Source: JBBRDU01 sp038230335
GTDB lineage: Bacteria > Verrucomicrobiota > Verrucomicrobiia > Chthoniobacterales > UBA10450
NCBI GenBank assembly: GCA_038230335.1
Contig: JBBRNL010000013.1
Location: forward strand, 1-64,000
Reading direction: 5' to 3'
DNA: 64,000 nucleotides
Both the position numbers and the translations under genes were made by a program. Within the stretch, counting starts at the first letter, position 1. Every line of letters begins with the position of its first letter. Under the pieces are notes generated by a model that searched no databases, had not been told where the DNA came from, and saw only the letters and a program-made list of their open reading frames with translations. This document shows positions 26,187 to 35,235 of this stretch, piece after piece.

Positions 26187-26444
26187 TTTTTGCGATTCGA
26201 GGACCTGCGGAGTGGCGGTGGTTGCTCCCGCAACAGGTTGCCCTTACGAAGGCCTGCTTCTCGGCAAATGCAAAGGATTTTATGAGGGAGCGACCAGCTC
26301 AGGATAGTGGAACGGCCTCTCCGAGAGCGTGGCTAGATTCGAAGAGGCGAGGCCGCTCAATTTTGCGCGCGGAAGGGCGACTCTTTCGGCACCGCGCTCA
26401 GAGAGCCCGATCCTCCTGTGCCCGCTTCCCCAACTATCGAACAT
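26187..26444. other. Intergenic region with imperfect long-range pairing
   Basis: The 258 bases between the acyl-CoA ligase stop and the regulator start hold no coding sequence I recognise. The segment around 26312-26360 contains CGGCCTC and, further on, GAGGCCG, which could pair in a long hairpin. The left half should contain the promoter of the regulator-ppk1 group on the minus strand. I cannot define -35 or -10 elements. Confidence 0.35.
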
Positions 26445-27860
26445 TTAATTTTCAGTTTGAGCAAACCGCGTGGCCAATTCGCGGCGGCTTGTCTTGCCCC
26501 GATCGTTGACTGGAATCTCCGCGACGACAAAAATACGCTTGGGCACCTGCCATCCGCTTAAGCGCAGGCGGCAGGACTGCAGGAGCTCGGCTTCTCCGAT
26601 GTTTGGCTCGGCTACGACACAGGCCGCGACGTCCTCATTGCGCAGGGCCGATCTGCGTCCGAAGACAACGGCTTCTCGAACTCCCGGCAAGGCAAGTAAA
26701 TGAGCCTCCACCTCCGCTGGATTAACCTTTTTGCCGGCGACGTTGATGACATCCGAGATGCGGCCCGTAATCTTCAAGCCCGATCCGCACGGCGTGAGCA
26801 GGTCATCTGGGAGGAATGTGCCATCGCCCAACTTCGCCGGGTCCGGGTCCGGAAAATAGCCGTCGCCTACGGCGGCGCTGTGCACTCGCACCTGACTTGC
26901 CGGCGCGCCCGGATCAACCGTTTCGAGTTGGACCCCGCTCACGGGCGAACCCACGAAGCCGTCCTGAAAATCCATTCCGCTGCGGTCATAGCAAATGCCT
27001 CCGCATTCGGAGGAGCCATAGAATGAGTGAATCGGCTGCCCAAATTTCTCGCGAAAGCGGCGGGCCAACGGTGCGGTCAAAGGCGCCCCCGCGGAAATGC
27101 AAAGGCGCAGGCTGCTTAAGTCTGGAATATCGTCCACCGCGCAAAAGGCTTGGTAGAACACCGGCATTCCGGGGAAGACGGTGGCGCGGGTGCAGGCCAG
27201 ACCGTCCAGAACTGCGCGCGGGAGACGGTCGCGGCTCAAGACCATCGCGACTCCACGCGCAATCAGAGGAATGATTAAATTGCTGAAGCCGTAAGAGTGC
27301 GAAACCGGAATGACGCCGTAGTTGAGGTCGTCTCCCCGGATATCCATCGTGGCGCAGATTTGATCGCCATCGGCCAGCAATTGCTGGCTGCGGAAACGGA
27401 TGGCTCGAGGGGCTGCGGTCGTTCCTGACGTAAGCTTTAATAGACAGGGCCGCGCCGAATCTCCCGGCGCAAAGACGTCGCGGGGTGGAGTTTCCCGGGT
27501 GATTTGGTGGAGCTGAACGGATTCTTGTGCGTCGGCCGTCAGAAGGACGCGGGCCTGGCAAATCTCCAGGACGGCGGCGCGTTCCCCGTCGGTCATGGTC
27601 GTCTCAAGCGGAAGGATGACCACTCCTCGGCGCAAGCCGGCCAGGAATACCGACGGCCAGGCCGGGTGATTTCCGATTTGCACTCCGAGAACCGTCCCGC
27701 CCGGCCATCCATCGATCTGTTGTTCCCTGCCAGCGGCTTCGTTTTCAATGTCGCGAAAGGTGCGCAGGCCCCGACCATTCTGGTCAATAATGGCCAACCG
27801 GTCAGGGTCCTGTTGGAGCAGGCTGTTCCAGCGCTTTACGATGGGGTCGTTTGATTTCAT
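26445..27860 (-). CDS. AMP-dependent synthetase / acyl-CoA ligase
   Basis: This 471-residue ANL-family adenylate-forming enzyme has the P-loop-like LTSGTTAAPRAI, VIPVSHSYGFSN, the A5 motif FYGSSECGGICYD, a DLLTP segment replacing the usual TGD, and ITGRISDVINVAGKKVNP. The C-terminal region ends VNDRGKTSRREL, with the catalytic Lys of the thioester half-reaction. It is slightly shorter than typical ligases (about 500-550). It should activate a carboxylic acid as an acyl-AMP and pass it to CoA or a carrier. The substrate is unknown and no carrier protein is adjacent. It is divergent from rpmE, with 49 bases between starts. Confidence 0.85.
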   Translation of the reverse strand: MKSNDPIVKRWNSLLQQDPDRLAIIDQNGRGLRTFRDIENEAAGREQQIDGWPGGTVLGVQIGNHPAWPSVFLAGLRRGVVILPLETTMTDGERAAVLEICQARVLLTADAQESVQLHQITRETPPRDVFAPGDSARPCLLKLTSGTTAAPRAIRFRSQQLLADGDQICATMDIRGDDLNYGVIPVSHSYGFSNLIIPLIARGVAMVLSRDRLPRAVLDGLACTRATVFPGMPVFYQAFCAVDDIPDLSSLRLCISAGAPLTAPLARRFREKFGQPIHSFYGSSECGGICYDRSGMDFQDGFVGSPVSGVQLETVDPGAPASQVRVHSAAVGDGYFPDPDPAKLGDGTFLPDDLLTPCGSGLKITGRISDVINVAGKKVNPAEVEAHLLALPGVREAVVFGRRSALRNEDVAACVVAEPNIGEAELLQSCRLRLSGWQVPKRIFVVAEIPVNDRGKTSRRELATRFAQTEN

Positions 27861-27909
27861 CCCTTGCGAATAAAATCAACCCGCCCTAGATTCCTCGTTC
27901 CTTCTCGAC

Positions 27910-28137
27910 ATGAAAGCGGACATTCATCCTGATTACCAGAAAAGCGACATCGTCTGTGCTTGCGGCGCGGTTTACCACACCCGTTCGACGCGTCCTGACA
28001 TTAGAATCGGCATTTGCGCCGCGTGCCATCCGTTTTTCACCGGAGAACAAAAGTTTGTCGATACCGCTGGCCGCGTCGAAAAATTCACGCGCCGTTACGG
28101 CAGCACCATGGCTGCCCGCACCCCGAAAAAGGGTTAG
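27910..28137 (+). CDS. rpmE: 50S ribosomal protein L31 (zinc type)
   Basis: The 75-residue protein begins MKADIHPDYQ and carries the zinc ligands of the C+ form of L31: Cys16 and Cys18 in CACG, and Cys36 and Cys39 in CAACHPF. GEQKFVDTAGRVEKF is the family signature. It is the first gene of rpmE-prfA-prmC-murA, an order common in bacteria. The basic C-terminal tail is typical. Confidence 0.96.
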   Translation: MKADIHPDYQKSDIVCACGAVYHTRSTRPDIRIGICAACHPFFTGEQKFVDTAGRVEKFTRRYGSTMAARTPKKG

Positions 28138-28216
28138 CTGAACTGCGTCGTTCCCGCCCTGCGACGGGGCCGATTCCAAGGCGACTACGCCCGTCGTCCG
28201 GGGCCGACAGACCAAA

Positions 28217-29293
28217 ATGGACTTTAATCTTTTAATCGATCGGAAACGCGAGCGTTTCGCCGAGCTCGAACGGGAAATCGCCGACCCGAATCTCTTTGCC
28301 AATCGCAAGCGGGCCAGTGACGCCATGCGCGAGCATTCCAACACGAAGCAGGTCATCGCGCGCTGGGATCAACTGGTCAATGCGCGCAAACATCTGCAGG
28401 ACGCGCGTGATTTGCTCTCATCGAGCGACACCGATCTGGCCCAGATGGCGCAGGAAGAGGCGCCCAAGCTCGAAAAACAGGTGGCCGATCTGGAGCGCGA
28501 CATTCAAATCGCTTTGCTTCCGGCGGACGAGAGCGAGGAGCGTGACGCCATTATCGAGATTCGCGCCGGTACCGGCGGAAGTGAGGCGGCCATTTTTGCC
28601 GCTGATCTTTATCGCATGTATAACCGTTACGCCGAGTCGGCTGGATTGAAAATGGAGGACCTCGAGTCGAGTCCTTCCGAATTGGGCGGACTGAAAGAAG
28701 TGATCTTCAAAGTTTCGGGCGAAGCCGTTTTTCGAAAATTGCGTTACGAAAGCGGAGTGCATCGCGTGCAGCGGGTGCCCGCGACCGAAGCGCAGGGCCG
28801 CATCCACACCTCCACCGCCACGGTCGCAGTGTTGCCGGAGGCGGAAGAGATCGATTTCGAACTGAAGGCGGAGGATCTCCGAATCGAAGTCTGCCGTTCG
28901 GGCGGTCCTGGTGGCCAGGGAGTTAATACGACCGATTCCGCCGTCCAAATTCTTCACATTCCGACCGGACGAATTGTTCGTTGTCAGGACGGCCGAAGCC
29001 AGCAAAAGAACAAGGAGAAAGCGCTCACCATCATGCGGACACGCCTGAAGGAAGAGAAGCAGCGCGAGGAAGAAGCCAAGTATTCGGCTCACCGCAAAAC
29101 GCAAATCGGCTCGGGCGGGCGCGAGGAAAAGATCCGCACTTATAATTTCCCCCAGAACCGCATTACCGATCATCGAGTTGGACTGACTTTGTACAATCTG
29201 GATCGCGTGATGGAGGGCGATCTGGGCGAGATGATTCAAACGCTGCAAACCGCCGATATGGCGGAAAGATTGAAGGAATCATCGCTCGCGTGA
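28217..29293 (+). CDS. prfA: Peptide chain release factor 1
   Basis: RF1 of 358 residues ends translation at UAA and UAG. The peptidyl-hydrolysis motif GGQ is at residues 232-234 in GGPGGQGVNT. The anticodon-mimic tripeptide is PAT (HRVQRVPATEAQGR), which identifies RF1 rather than RF2. PrmC, which methylates the GGQ glutamine, is encoded 92 bases downstream, with a dispersed repeat between the two genes. Confidence 0.97.
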   Translation: MDFNLLIDRKRERFAELEREIADPNLFANRKRASDAMREHSNTKQVIARWDQLVNARKHLQDARDLLSSSDTDLAQMAQEEAPKLEKQVADLERDIQIALLPADESEERDAIIEIRAGTGGSEAAIFAADLYRMYNRYAESAGLKMEDLESSPSELGGLKEVIFKVSGEAVFRKLRYESGVHRVQRVPATEAQGRIHTSTATVAVLPEAEEIDFELKAEDLRIEVCRSGGPGGQGVNTTDSAVQILHIPTGRIVRCQDGRSQQKNKEKALTIMRTRLKEEKQREEEAKYSAHRKTQIGSGGREEKIRTYNFPQNRITDHRVGLTLYNLDRVMEGDLGEMIQTLQTADMAERLKESSLA

Positions 29294-29308
29294 GGATGCC
29301 TTCTCGAC

Positions 29309-29348
29309 AGGTAGGGACGGACATCCGAACCGTCCGGCTTCCTGCCGT
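29309..29348 (+). repeat. Dispersed AGGTAGGG repeat, copy 1
   Basis: The prfA-prmC gap carries AGGTAGGGACGG followed by ACATCCGAA and CCGTCC. GGACGG (29315-29320) pairs with CCGTCC (29330-29335). The first 23 bases closely match the left part of the copy inside ispG at 58659. It looks like half or a variant of the element seen complete at 44938-45003. Confidence 0.55.
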
Positions 29349-29384
29349 GATTCGCAGGCTTTGCGACGAGCCGCCCCAGTTTAG

Positions 29385-30221
29385 ATGACTCTCCTGGAAG
29401 TGCTTCAGGCAACCACGGACTATTTCAAGAAGCGTGGAGTCGAAAGCCCTCGGTTGAATGCCGAACACCTGTTGGCTTTTGTGCTGGCCCGAAAGCGCAT
29501 CGAACTTTACCTCGAATTCGAGCGCGTCCTGACCGAGGCGGAACTGACTCCGCTGCGCGCGATCGTGCAACGCCGCGGGCAAGGTGAGCCGCTGCAACAC
29601 CTGCTCGGAACGGTGGAATTTGGCGGAAATATTTTTGCCTGCGACAAGCGTGCGCTGGTTCCTCGACCCGAAACAGAGGAGTTGATTGGCTTGGTCGAGC
29701 CGAGGATTCGAGATCCGAAGGGCCAGATGGTCGACGTCGGAACCGGCAGTGGGGTGATTGCCATCACTCTGGCGGCTAGGTTGGCCGAGGCACAAATTTG
29801 TGCGGTCGATATCTCGCATGACGCCCTCGCCCTGGCCCGCGAAAACGCTGAAAGACTCAGCCTCACTCAACGTATTCAATTTGTGCACTCGGATTTGCTG
29901 TCCGCATTGACGGGAACCTTTGAAGCGATTGTGGCGAATCTGCCGTATGTCGCGGAGCAGGATCGATCGACTCTCTCCTGTGAGGTTTTGCACGACCCGG
30001 ACGTAGCCCTTTTCGGTGGAAATCAGGGCGATGAGTTGATTCGCCGCCTGATTGATCAGGCCCCGAAGCACTTAGGCGCCGGTGGGTTGCTTGCCTTGGA
30101 AGTGGGAGCCGGCCAGGCCGAGTCGCTGAGCGGGTTTTTGCGGCAGAAAAATTATAACGACATCGAGACGGAAAGAGATTATGCAGGGGTTCCCCGGTTC
30201 CTCTTTGCCAGGTATGGATAA
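29385..30221 (+). CDS. prmC: Release factor glutamine N5-methyltransferase
   Basis: This 278-residue PrmC/HemK uses SAM to methylate the Gln of the GGQ motif in release factors. A helical N-terminal domain (about 1-85) precedes the Rossmann methyltransferase domain with VDVGTGSGVIAITLA and the substrate-binding NLPYV motif. Linkage to prfA supports the call. Its stop overlaps the murA start by eight bases (ATGGATAA). Confidence 0.95.
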   Translation: MTLLEVLQATTDYFKKRGVESPRLNAEHLLAFVLARKRIELYLEFERVLTEAELTPLRAIVQRRGQGEPLQHLLGTVEFGGNIFACDKRALVPRPETEELIGLVEPRIRDPKGQMVDVGTGSGVIAITLAARLAEAQICAVDISHDALALARENAERLSLTQRIQFVHSDLLSALTGTFEAIVANLPYVAEQDRSTLSCEVLHDPDVALFGGNQGDELIRRLIDQAPKHLGAGGLLALEVGAGQAESLSGFLRQKNYNDIETERDYAGVPRFLFARYG

Positions 30222-31473
30222 AATTCGCATCCACGGCGGTCATGCCCTTTCCGGGTCGATCAAAATCAGCGGGTCGAAAAACTCGGCTCTGCCAATTTTG
30301 GCCGCGACGCTGCTGACGCGAGAGCCGTGCATTCTGCGCCGCGTGCCCGACCTGAGCGACACGCATTACATGCTCCAGATTTTGATGCACCTTGGGGCGC
30401 AGGTAGAGCGGGCCAGCGGGACGGTCAGTGTCACGGCGGACAAGATCGAATCGATCGCGCCCTACGACGTGGTGCGAAGGATGCGCGCTTCGGTTTGTGT
30501 AATCGGTCCGTTGCTCGGCCGTTGTAAGGAAGCGACCGTTTCTCTTCCGGGAGGGTGCGTCATCGGTGACCGCCCGATCGATTTGCATCTCAAAGGTTTC
30601 GAGGCGCTGGGCGCGGCCGTGCGCGTGGAAGGTGGCAATGTCAAAGTCTTCGCCCCCAAACTGACCGGCGCGGTAGTCAACTTGCGCGGCAAATTCGGGC
30701 CCACCGTGCTCGGAACGGATAATATCATGATGGCGGCGGTTCTGGCCGAAGGCACAACCGTGATTGAAGGGGCGGCCCAGGAACCGGAGGTGGTCGACTT
30801 GGCTAATTTTCTGAACAAGATGGGCGCGAAGATCGAGGGCGCGGGCACTCGTCGTCTCATTATTGAAGGTGTCTCCGAATTACACGGAGCCGAGCACGAG
30901 ATCATTCCTGATCGCATCGAAGCGGGTACCTTTCTGGTGGCGGGCGCCGTCTGCGGCAAGGGCATTACGGTCAAACGGGTGGACCCAACGCATATTGTGG
31001 CTGTGACGAAGGCGCTGACCGATTGTGGGTTTCAGATCACCACGGAGAAAGACTCCGTTTCGATTTCGCCTAACGGCAGCACCAAAGCGCTCGAGTTAGT
31101 GACGGATCCCTACCCGGGATTTCCCACTGATATGCAGGCTCAAATGTGTGCCCTCCTTTCCACGACCGAAGGAATCAGTGTCGTGACTGAGAACGTTTTT
31201 CCGCAACGCTATATGCATGTGGCCGAGCTAAAGCGGATGGGAGCCAATGTCGATATGGAGGGTCCGACCGCCATCATCAAGGGAGTGGATCAGCTTTTTG
31301 GCGCGCCCGTCATGGCGAGTGATCTGCGCGCCTCCGCCGCGCTCGTGCTGGCCGGCCTGAAGGCAGATGGCATCACCGAAGTGGGCCGGGTTTATCACAT
31401 CGATCGCGGATACGAGCATCTCGATGAGAAGCTCAGCGAATTGGGCGCCCAAATAGAGCGAGTGAAGGAGTAA
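30214..31473 (+). CDS. murA: UDP-N-acetylglucosamine 1-carboxyvinyltransferase
   Basis: MurA performs the first committed step of peptidoglycan synthesis, transferring enolpyruvate from PEP to UDP-GlcNAc. The catalytic Cys is at residue 115 (GGCVIGDRPIDLH), the target of fosfomycin. GSKNSALPI near the N-terminus and YPGFPTDMQAQ are family signatures. I start at the ATG at 30214 inside the end of prmC; an upstream ATG at 30181 would add a non-conserved extension. The enzyme is cytosolic. The DUF4870 gene follows three bases after the stop. Confidence 0.96.
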   Translation: MDKIRIHGGHALSGSIKISGSKNSALPILAATLLTREPCILRRVPDLSDTHYMLQILMHLGAQVERASGTVSVTADKIESIAPYDVVRRMRASVCVIGPLLGRCKEATVSLPGGCVIGDRPIDLHLKGFEALGAAVRVEGGNVKVFAPKLTGAVVNLRGKFGPTVLGTDNIMMAAVLAEGTTVIEGAAQEPEVVDLANFLNKMGAKIEGAGTRRLIIEGVSELHGAEHEIIPDRIEAGTFLVAGAVCGKGITVKRVDPTHIVAVTKALTDCGFQITTEKDSVSISPNGSTKALELVTDPYPGFPTDMQAQMCALLSTTEGISVVTENVFPQRYMHVAELKRMGANVDMEGPTAIIKGVDQLFGAPVMASDLRASAALVLAGLKADGITEVGRVYHIDRGYEHLDEKLSELGAQIERVKE

Positions 31474-31476
31474 GGC

Positions 31477-31830
31477 GTGGAAACATCGACTCGTTCGAAT
31501 GTGCGGACGTGGTGTGTGCTGTGTCACGCGGCCGCTTTAGCCGGCATTTTCCTGCACGTGGTCGGACATTTCTTCGGACCGTTGATCGTGTGGCTTTTGA
31601 AACGGAGCGAGTCGGAGGAAATCGACGCCCACGGTAAGGAGTCGGTCAACTTTCAGATCTCGATGCTGATCTACAACCTCATCGCCGCGATCCTGTGCCT
31701 CGTTGTGATCGGATTTGCCCTTCTGCTCATCCTCTGGATTTTGAACACCGTGTTAGTGATCATCGCGTCCATCCGGGCCAGCGAAGGCAAGCTCTATCGT
31801 TACCCGCTCACCATTCGGTTCATCAAGTAG
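31477..31830 (+). CDS. DUF4870 small membrane protein
   Basis: This 117-residue protein has three hydrophobic segments (about 17-40, 58-80 and 80-98) and the family pattern of HAAALAGIF...GPLIVWLLKR, HGKESVNFQIS and a short C-terminal loop ending YRYPLTIRF. DUF4870 proteins are Tic20-like integral membrane proteins of unknown function. It starts with GTG three bases after murA, so it is co-translated with it. Confidence 0.85.
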   Translation: METSTRSNVRTWCVLCHAAALAGIFLHVVGHFFGPLIVWLLKRSESEEIDAHGKESVNFQISMLIYNLIAAILCLVVIGFALLLILWILNTVLVIIASIRASEGKLYRYPLTIRFIK

Positions 31831-31855
31831 CGAGCGGCCGCCCGGCGGTTAAGCA

Positions 31856-31919
31856 CGCCTCAACAAGAGTGAGCTACAACGTCCTCTTCCTGCAGCCACG
31901 GCACTCTGTTGCCGTGTTT
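31856..31919 (-). terminator. Repeat-family terminator downstream of BNR gene
   Basis: This copy contains CACGGCA-CTCTGT-TGCCGTG, a perfect seven-pair stem, and a CCTCAACA...GAGTGAG part. It lies 28 bases beyond the minus-strand stop of the BNR gene and between convergent transcripts. Its sequence is largely the same as the element at 35153-35219, which follows endonuclease IV in the same orientation. A repeated transcription terminator is the simplest reading. Confidence 0.5.
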
Positions 31920-31946
31920 CTATGATGCCGTGAAGAGGATCGGGCT

Positions 31947-34900
31947 TCACAGTTCCTTTACTTCAATCTTGGGGAGGCGAGCGGCTTCCAGTTGCTTGTT
32001 TAAAGCCGGAAGATCCTGTGTCTCAACGGCTCGCCACTGTTCCATGATCTCGGGGGCGCCTTGTTCAACTGTTGCGACAGCGGCCCGAACGACAGGCGTC
32101 GGTGCCGCGTCCGTTCTCTCGATGTCGGTGAACAAGGATTTCAATTGTTGCAGGACCTCGAGCTCGAGCGGCGCGCCTGCGCGCGCTCGCCTCGAGCCGC
32201 TCAGGTCTTGCAGCTTTTTGATTAGAGCGTCGAGCTGGGTGACTGCGGCATTTTTCCCGGCAACCTCTTTCGCCTTCGTGAGTTCATTCATGAGGGGCTC
32301 GAGCGCGTTGTTAATCTTCTCCAGGGCAGCGCGGTAGCCAGACAGTTTTTTGAGCGCGTCAAACTGTTCCGCCAGATCTTTCCTCGAGGCTTTTATACGC
32401 GGATCCATGCGCACGGTGAGCGGCTGTGTGTAGTTTTGGCCGCCGACGGTGAGGGTGACCGAATATTCTCCGGGCATGGCCCATGGTGAAGTGGTTTCCG
32501 GCGCGGTGAGGGCGTAGACAGCCGTCATGGGATAATTCAAATCGACTCCAGTCACGGGGCTGTAGTGCATATCCCAAAGGAAGCGATGGATCCCCGGCGT
32601 GTTTCCCAAGGGTTGAGGAGGGCGCACCCAGTAGGCGGGGATATTTAGTTTTGGATCGATCGGTGGAATCACATCGCCACTGGAATAGAGGCGCACCAGG
32701 TTTCCGTCAGGCTCCTTTATTTCCAAAGTCACGATGCCTGATACATTGGCCCCAAGATTGTAATCGATCATCGCGCCGTCCGGCGGATTTTCGCCCGCCG
32801 GCTCATCGGGCGGTAAAGGCGTGTCTGTGTTCATGCTGAAGCGCAGGCGCGTCGCGGTTTGCGGTTTGAACAGAGCCGTCTCCGGCGGACCCATCTGGAA
32901 CTGGCGCAAAGGCGTGATGTTATCCAGAATCCAAAATCCGCGCCCGTGCGTCCCGATGGCGACGTCATCATCTTTGATGATCAAGTCCCGCACTGAGGTG
33001 GCTGGCATGTTCAGCCGCAACGATTGCCAGTTTTCGCCGTCATCGATCGAAACGTAGACGCCCCGTTCCGTGCCGGCGAAGAGCAATCCGCTGCGCTGCG
33101 TGTCTTCGCGCACCACATTTACCGTCTGGCCGTCTGGAATTCCTTTGACGATTTCCTGCCAGGTCTTACCGCCGTCATGCGTCCGGTAAATGTGCGGGCG
33201 CATGTCGTCGAGACGCAGGGTGTTGATCGCGGCATACGCCGTATTGACGTCGAAATGTCCCGCCTCCATGAGGGAAATTTTCTGCCAGGCCGAGATCTGG
33301 GGCGGCGTTACATCGTTCCAGTTTTTCCCACCATCCGCGCTGACATGAATGAGGCCGTCGTCCGTCCCCGCCCAGATGCGGTTCACATCGAGAGAAGAAG
33401 GAGCCACCGTGTAGATGACCCCGCGTCGGGTCGGTTGCGCGGTCGGTTCCGAGCGATATTTTCCGATGCTCGGCGGAAGGTCGAAAGTCTGACGCGTCAG
33501 ATCCGGGCTGATCTGGTCCCAATGATCTCCTCCGTCGCGCGTCTTCCATAAGGTATTCGCGGCGAAGAAAAGCAGATGCGGATCGAGCGGCGAGAAAACG
33601 ATCGGTTGTGTCCGGATCATGCGAAAGTCGTCCGAGCGGAATGCCTTGGGCAGGATATTTGTGGTTTGTCCGGTGCGACGATCGTAGCGGGTCAATTTAC
33701 CTCCGAAGAGAATATCCGGATCCAGCGGATCCGCCGCGACGTAGCCATATTCTTCGGCTGCCACGGGATGCCATTCGCGGAAAGTGATAGCTCCGTCCTG
33801 GCCCCGGCTGGAAATACAAACGGAACCGCTTTCCTGCTGCCCACTGCACAAGCGATAGGGGAAAGCGTTGTCCGCGCTAACGTGAAAAAGTTGGGCAGTC
33901 GACTGGTTATACCAGGAGCTCCAGGTTTTGCCGCCGTTCACGGTGACGATGGCGCCCTGGTCGCTGCCGAGCAAAATAATGTCGCTGTTGTTCGGGTTGA
34001 TCCAAACGTTCTGGTAATCGTCACCACCCGGTGCGCCGCGGAATCCGTTCCACGTTTTTCCGCCGTCGATCGACTTCCAACAAACCACGCTGGCGGCATA
34101 AATGATCTTTGCGTCTTTCGGATCGAAGCGGACGACGGGCAGATCTCCGCCCCCGATGCCGTTGCCGGGCCGTTTGTCCGTGGTGGTAACGCTCCACGTT
34201 TCGCCCCCGTCATCCGACCGATAAAGCCCGCTCCCTTTTCCTGTGCCGACGGCCGCGCACAAGCTTTTAGAGTTGCTCGCAGCGATTGCGATGTTGGCCT
34301 GCACAATGCCCTCGGGCAGACCCTTGCTCAGCTGTTTCCAGGTTTGACCGCCGTCGCTTGATTTGAATATCCCTCCGTTAGGTCCTTTCCACGCCGCGTT
34401 CTCCCAAGGGCCTTCCCGTGCTTCCCAGAGTGATGCGTAAACGATTTCGGGATGGGCCGGATCAATCTGCACGTCGGCTCCGCCCGTATTCTCATCCTTG
34501 TAGAGAACCTTCTCGAACGTCTTTCCTCCGTCGGTCGAACGAAAGATGCCACGTTCATCGTTAGGCCCATAGGGATGACCACCCACCGCGACGAAGAGAC
34601 GATCGACATTTGTAGGATCGATCGAAAGCTGTGCGATTTGCTGGCCGTCGCGCAGACCGAGGTGCGTCCAGGTACTGCCGCCGTCGCTCGATTTATAGAT
34701 TCCGTCGCCCACGGACAAATCCGGGCGGTGCAAACCTTCGCCGCTGCCAACGTAGATGACTTCCGGATCCGAGAGGGCCACTGCGATCGCGCCGACCGAC
34801 GCGGTCGGCTGGCTATCGAAGATGGAATCCCACGTTCGGCCGGAATCGGTGGAACGAAAGACACCGCCGTTGACTGGGGCCATGTAAAAAAGGTTGGGTC

Positions 34901-35078
34901 GCGAGGGCACGCCTGCGATGGCGCGGGTGCGGCCGCCCCGGTGCGGACCGATGTTGCGCCAGTGCAGGGCCGGCCCGATTTCTCGAGCGATTTGCGCCTG
35001 GGCGCTGTTGTGGCCGAGCCAGACGAGCAGGCAGATGAATGACAACTTGCGAATGAAGCAGGCAGGGCGGTTGCGCAT
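31947..35078 (-). CDS. Secreted VPS10/sortilin-like BNR-repeat protein
   Basis: This exported protein of 1,043 residues has a signal peptide (ending near AQAQ) and eleven Asp-box (BNR) repeats of form SxDxGxTW, for example STDSGRTW, SSDGGSTW, STDGGKTF, SSDGGQTW, SDDGGETW, SIDGGKTW, TRDGGDHW, SADGGKNW, THDGGKTW and SIDDGENW. These predict a large beta-propeller, probably ten-bladed as in sortilin/VPS10. The last 300 residues form a separate C-terminal part with a helical region (KTQ/KEVAGKNAAVTQ-like). Such proteins are often annotated as glycosyl hydrolase, but no catalytic residues can be pointed to here. Binding of extracellular polymers or peptides is inferred. Confidence 0.8.
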   Translation of the reverse strand: MRNRPACFIRKLSFICLLVWLGHNSAQAQIAREIGPALHWRNIGPHRGGRTRAIAGVPSRPNLFYMAPVNGGVFRSTDSGRTWDSIFDSQPTASVGAIAVALSDPEVIYVGSGEGLHRPDLSVGDGIYKSSDGGSTWTHLGLRDGQQIAQLSIDPTNVDRLFVAVGGHPYGPNDERGIFRSTDGGKTFEKVLYKDENTGGADVQIDPAHPEIVYASLWEAREGPWENAAWKGPNGGIFKSSDGGQTWKQLSKGLPEGIVQANIAIAASNSKSLCAAVGTGKGSGLYRSDDGGETWSVTTTDKRPGNGIGGGDLPVVRFDPKDAKIIYAASVVCWKSIDGGKTWNGFRGAPGGDDYQNVWINPNNSDIILLGSDQGAIVTVNGGKTWSSWYNQSTAQLFHVSADNAFPYRLCSGQQESGSVCISSRGQDGAITFREWHPVAAEEYGYVAADPLDPDILFGGKLTRYDRRTGQTTNILPKAFRSDDFRMIRTQPIVFSPLDPHLLFFAANTLWKTRDGGDHWDQISPDLTRQTFDLPPSIGKYRSEPTAQPTRRGVIYTVAPSSLDVNRIWAGTDDGLIHVSADGGKNWNDVTPPQISAWQKISLMEAGHFDVNTAYAAINTLRLDDMRPHIYRTHDGGKTWQEIVKGIPDGQTVNVVREDTQRSGLLFAGTERGVYVSIDDGENWQSLRLNMPATSVRDLIIKDDDVAIGTHGRGFWILDNITPLRQFQMGPPETALFKPQTATRLRFSMNTDTPLPPDEPAGENPPDGAMIDYNLGANVSGIVTLEIKEPDGNLVRLYSSGDVIPPIDPKLNIPAYWVRPPQPLGNTPGIHRFLWDMHYSPVTGVDLNYPMTAVYALTAPETTSPWAMPGEYSVTLTVGGQNYTQPLTVRMDPRIKASRKDLAEQFDALKKLSGYRAALEKINNALEPLMNELTKAKEVAGKNAAVTQLDALIKKLQDLSGSRRARAGAPLELEVLQQLKSLFTDIERTDAAPTPVVRAAVATVEQGAPEIMEQWRAVETQDLPALNKQLEAARLPKIEVKEL

Positions 35079-35152
35079 TGTATGGTGAGACGAGGTAAAG
35101 ATGGTAGTCGGGAGAATCGACTTCCGCGAGTTTAACGAACCGCACGCGAAGG

Positions 35153-35219
35153 CGCCTCAACAGAGTGAGGCGTCTACGGTGCTCTTCTTCCTGTAGCCAC
35201 GGCATTCTGTCGCCGTGTC
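35153..35219 (-). terminator. Repeat-family terminator downstream of endonuclease IV
   Basis: This is the second copy of the element at 31856. It contains GCCTCA...TGAGGC and CACGGC-ATTCTGTC-GCCGTG, two hairpins in tandem. It begins 17 bases beyond the minus-strand stop of nfo and lies upstream of the BNR gene. The two copies are direct repeats flanking the BNR gene. Confidence 0.5.
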
Positions 35220-35235
35220 GGGATGTGGCGCGCCT

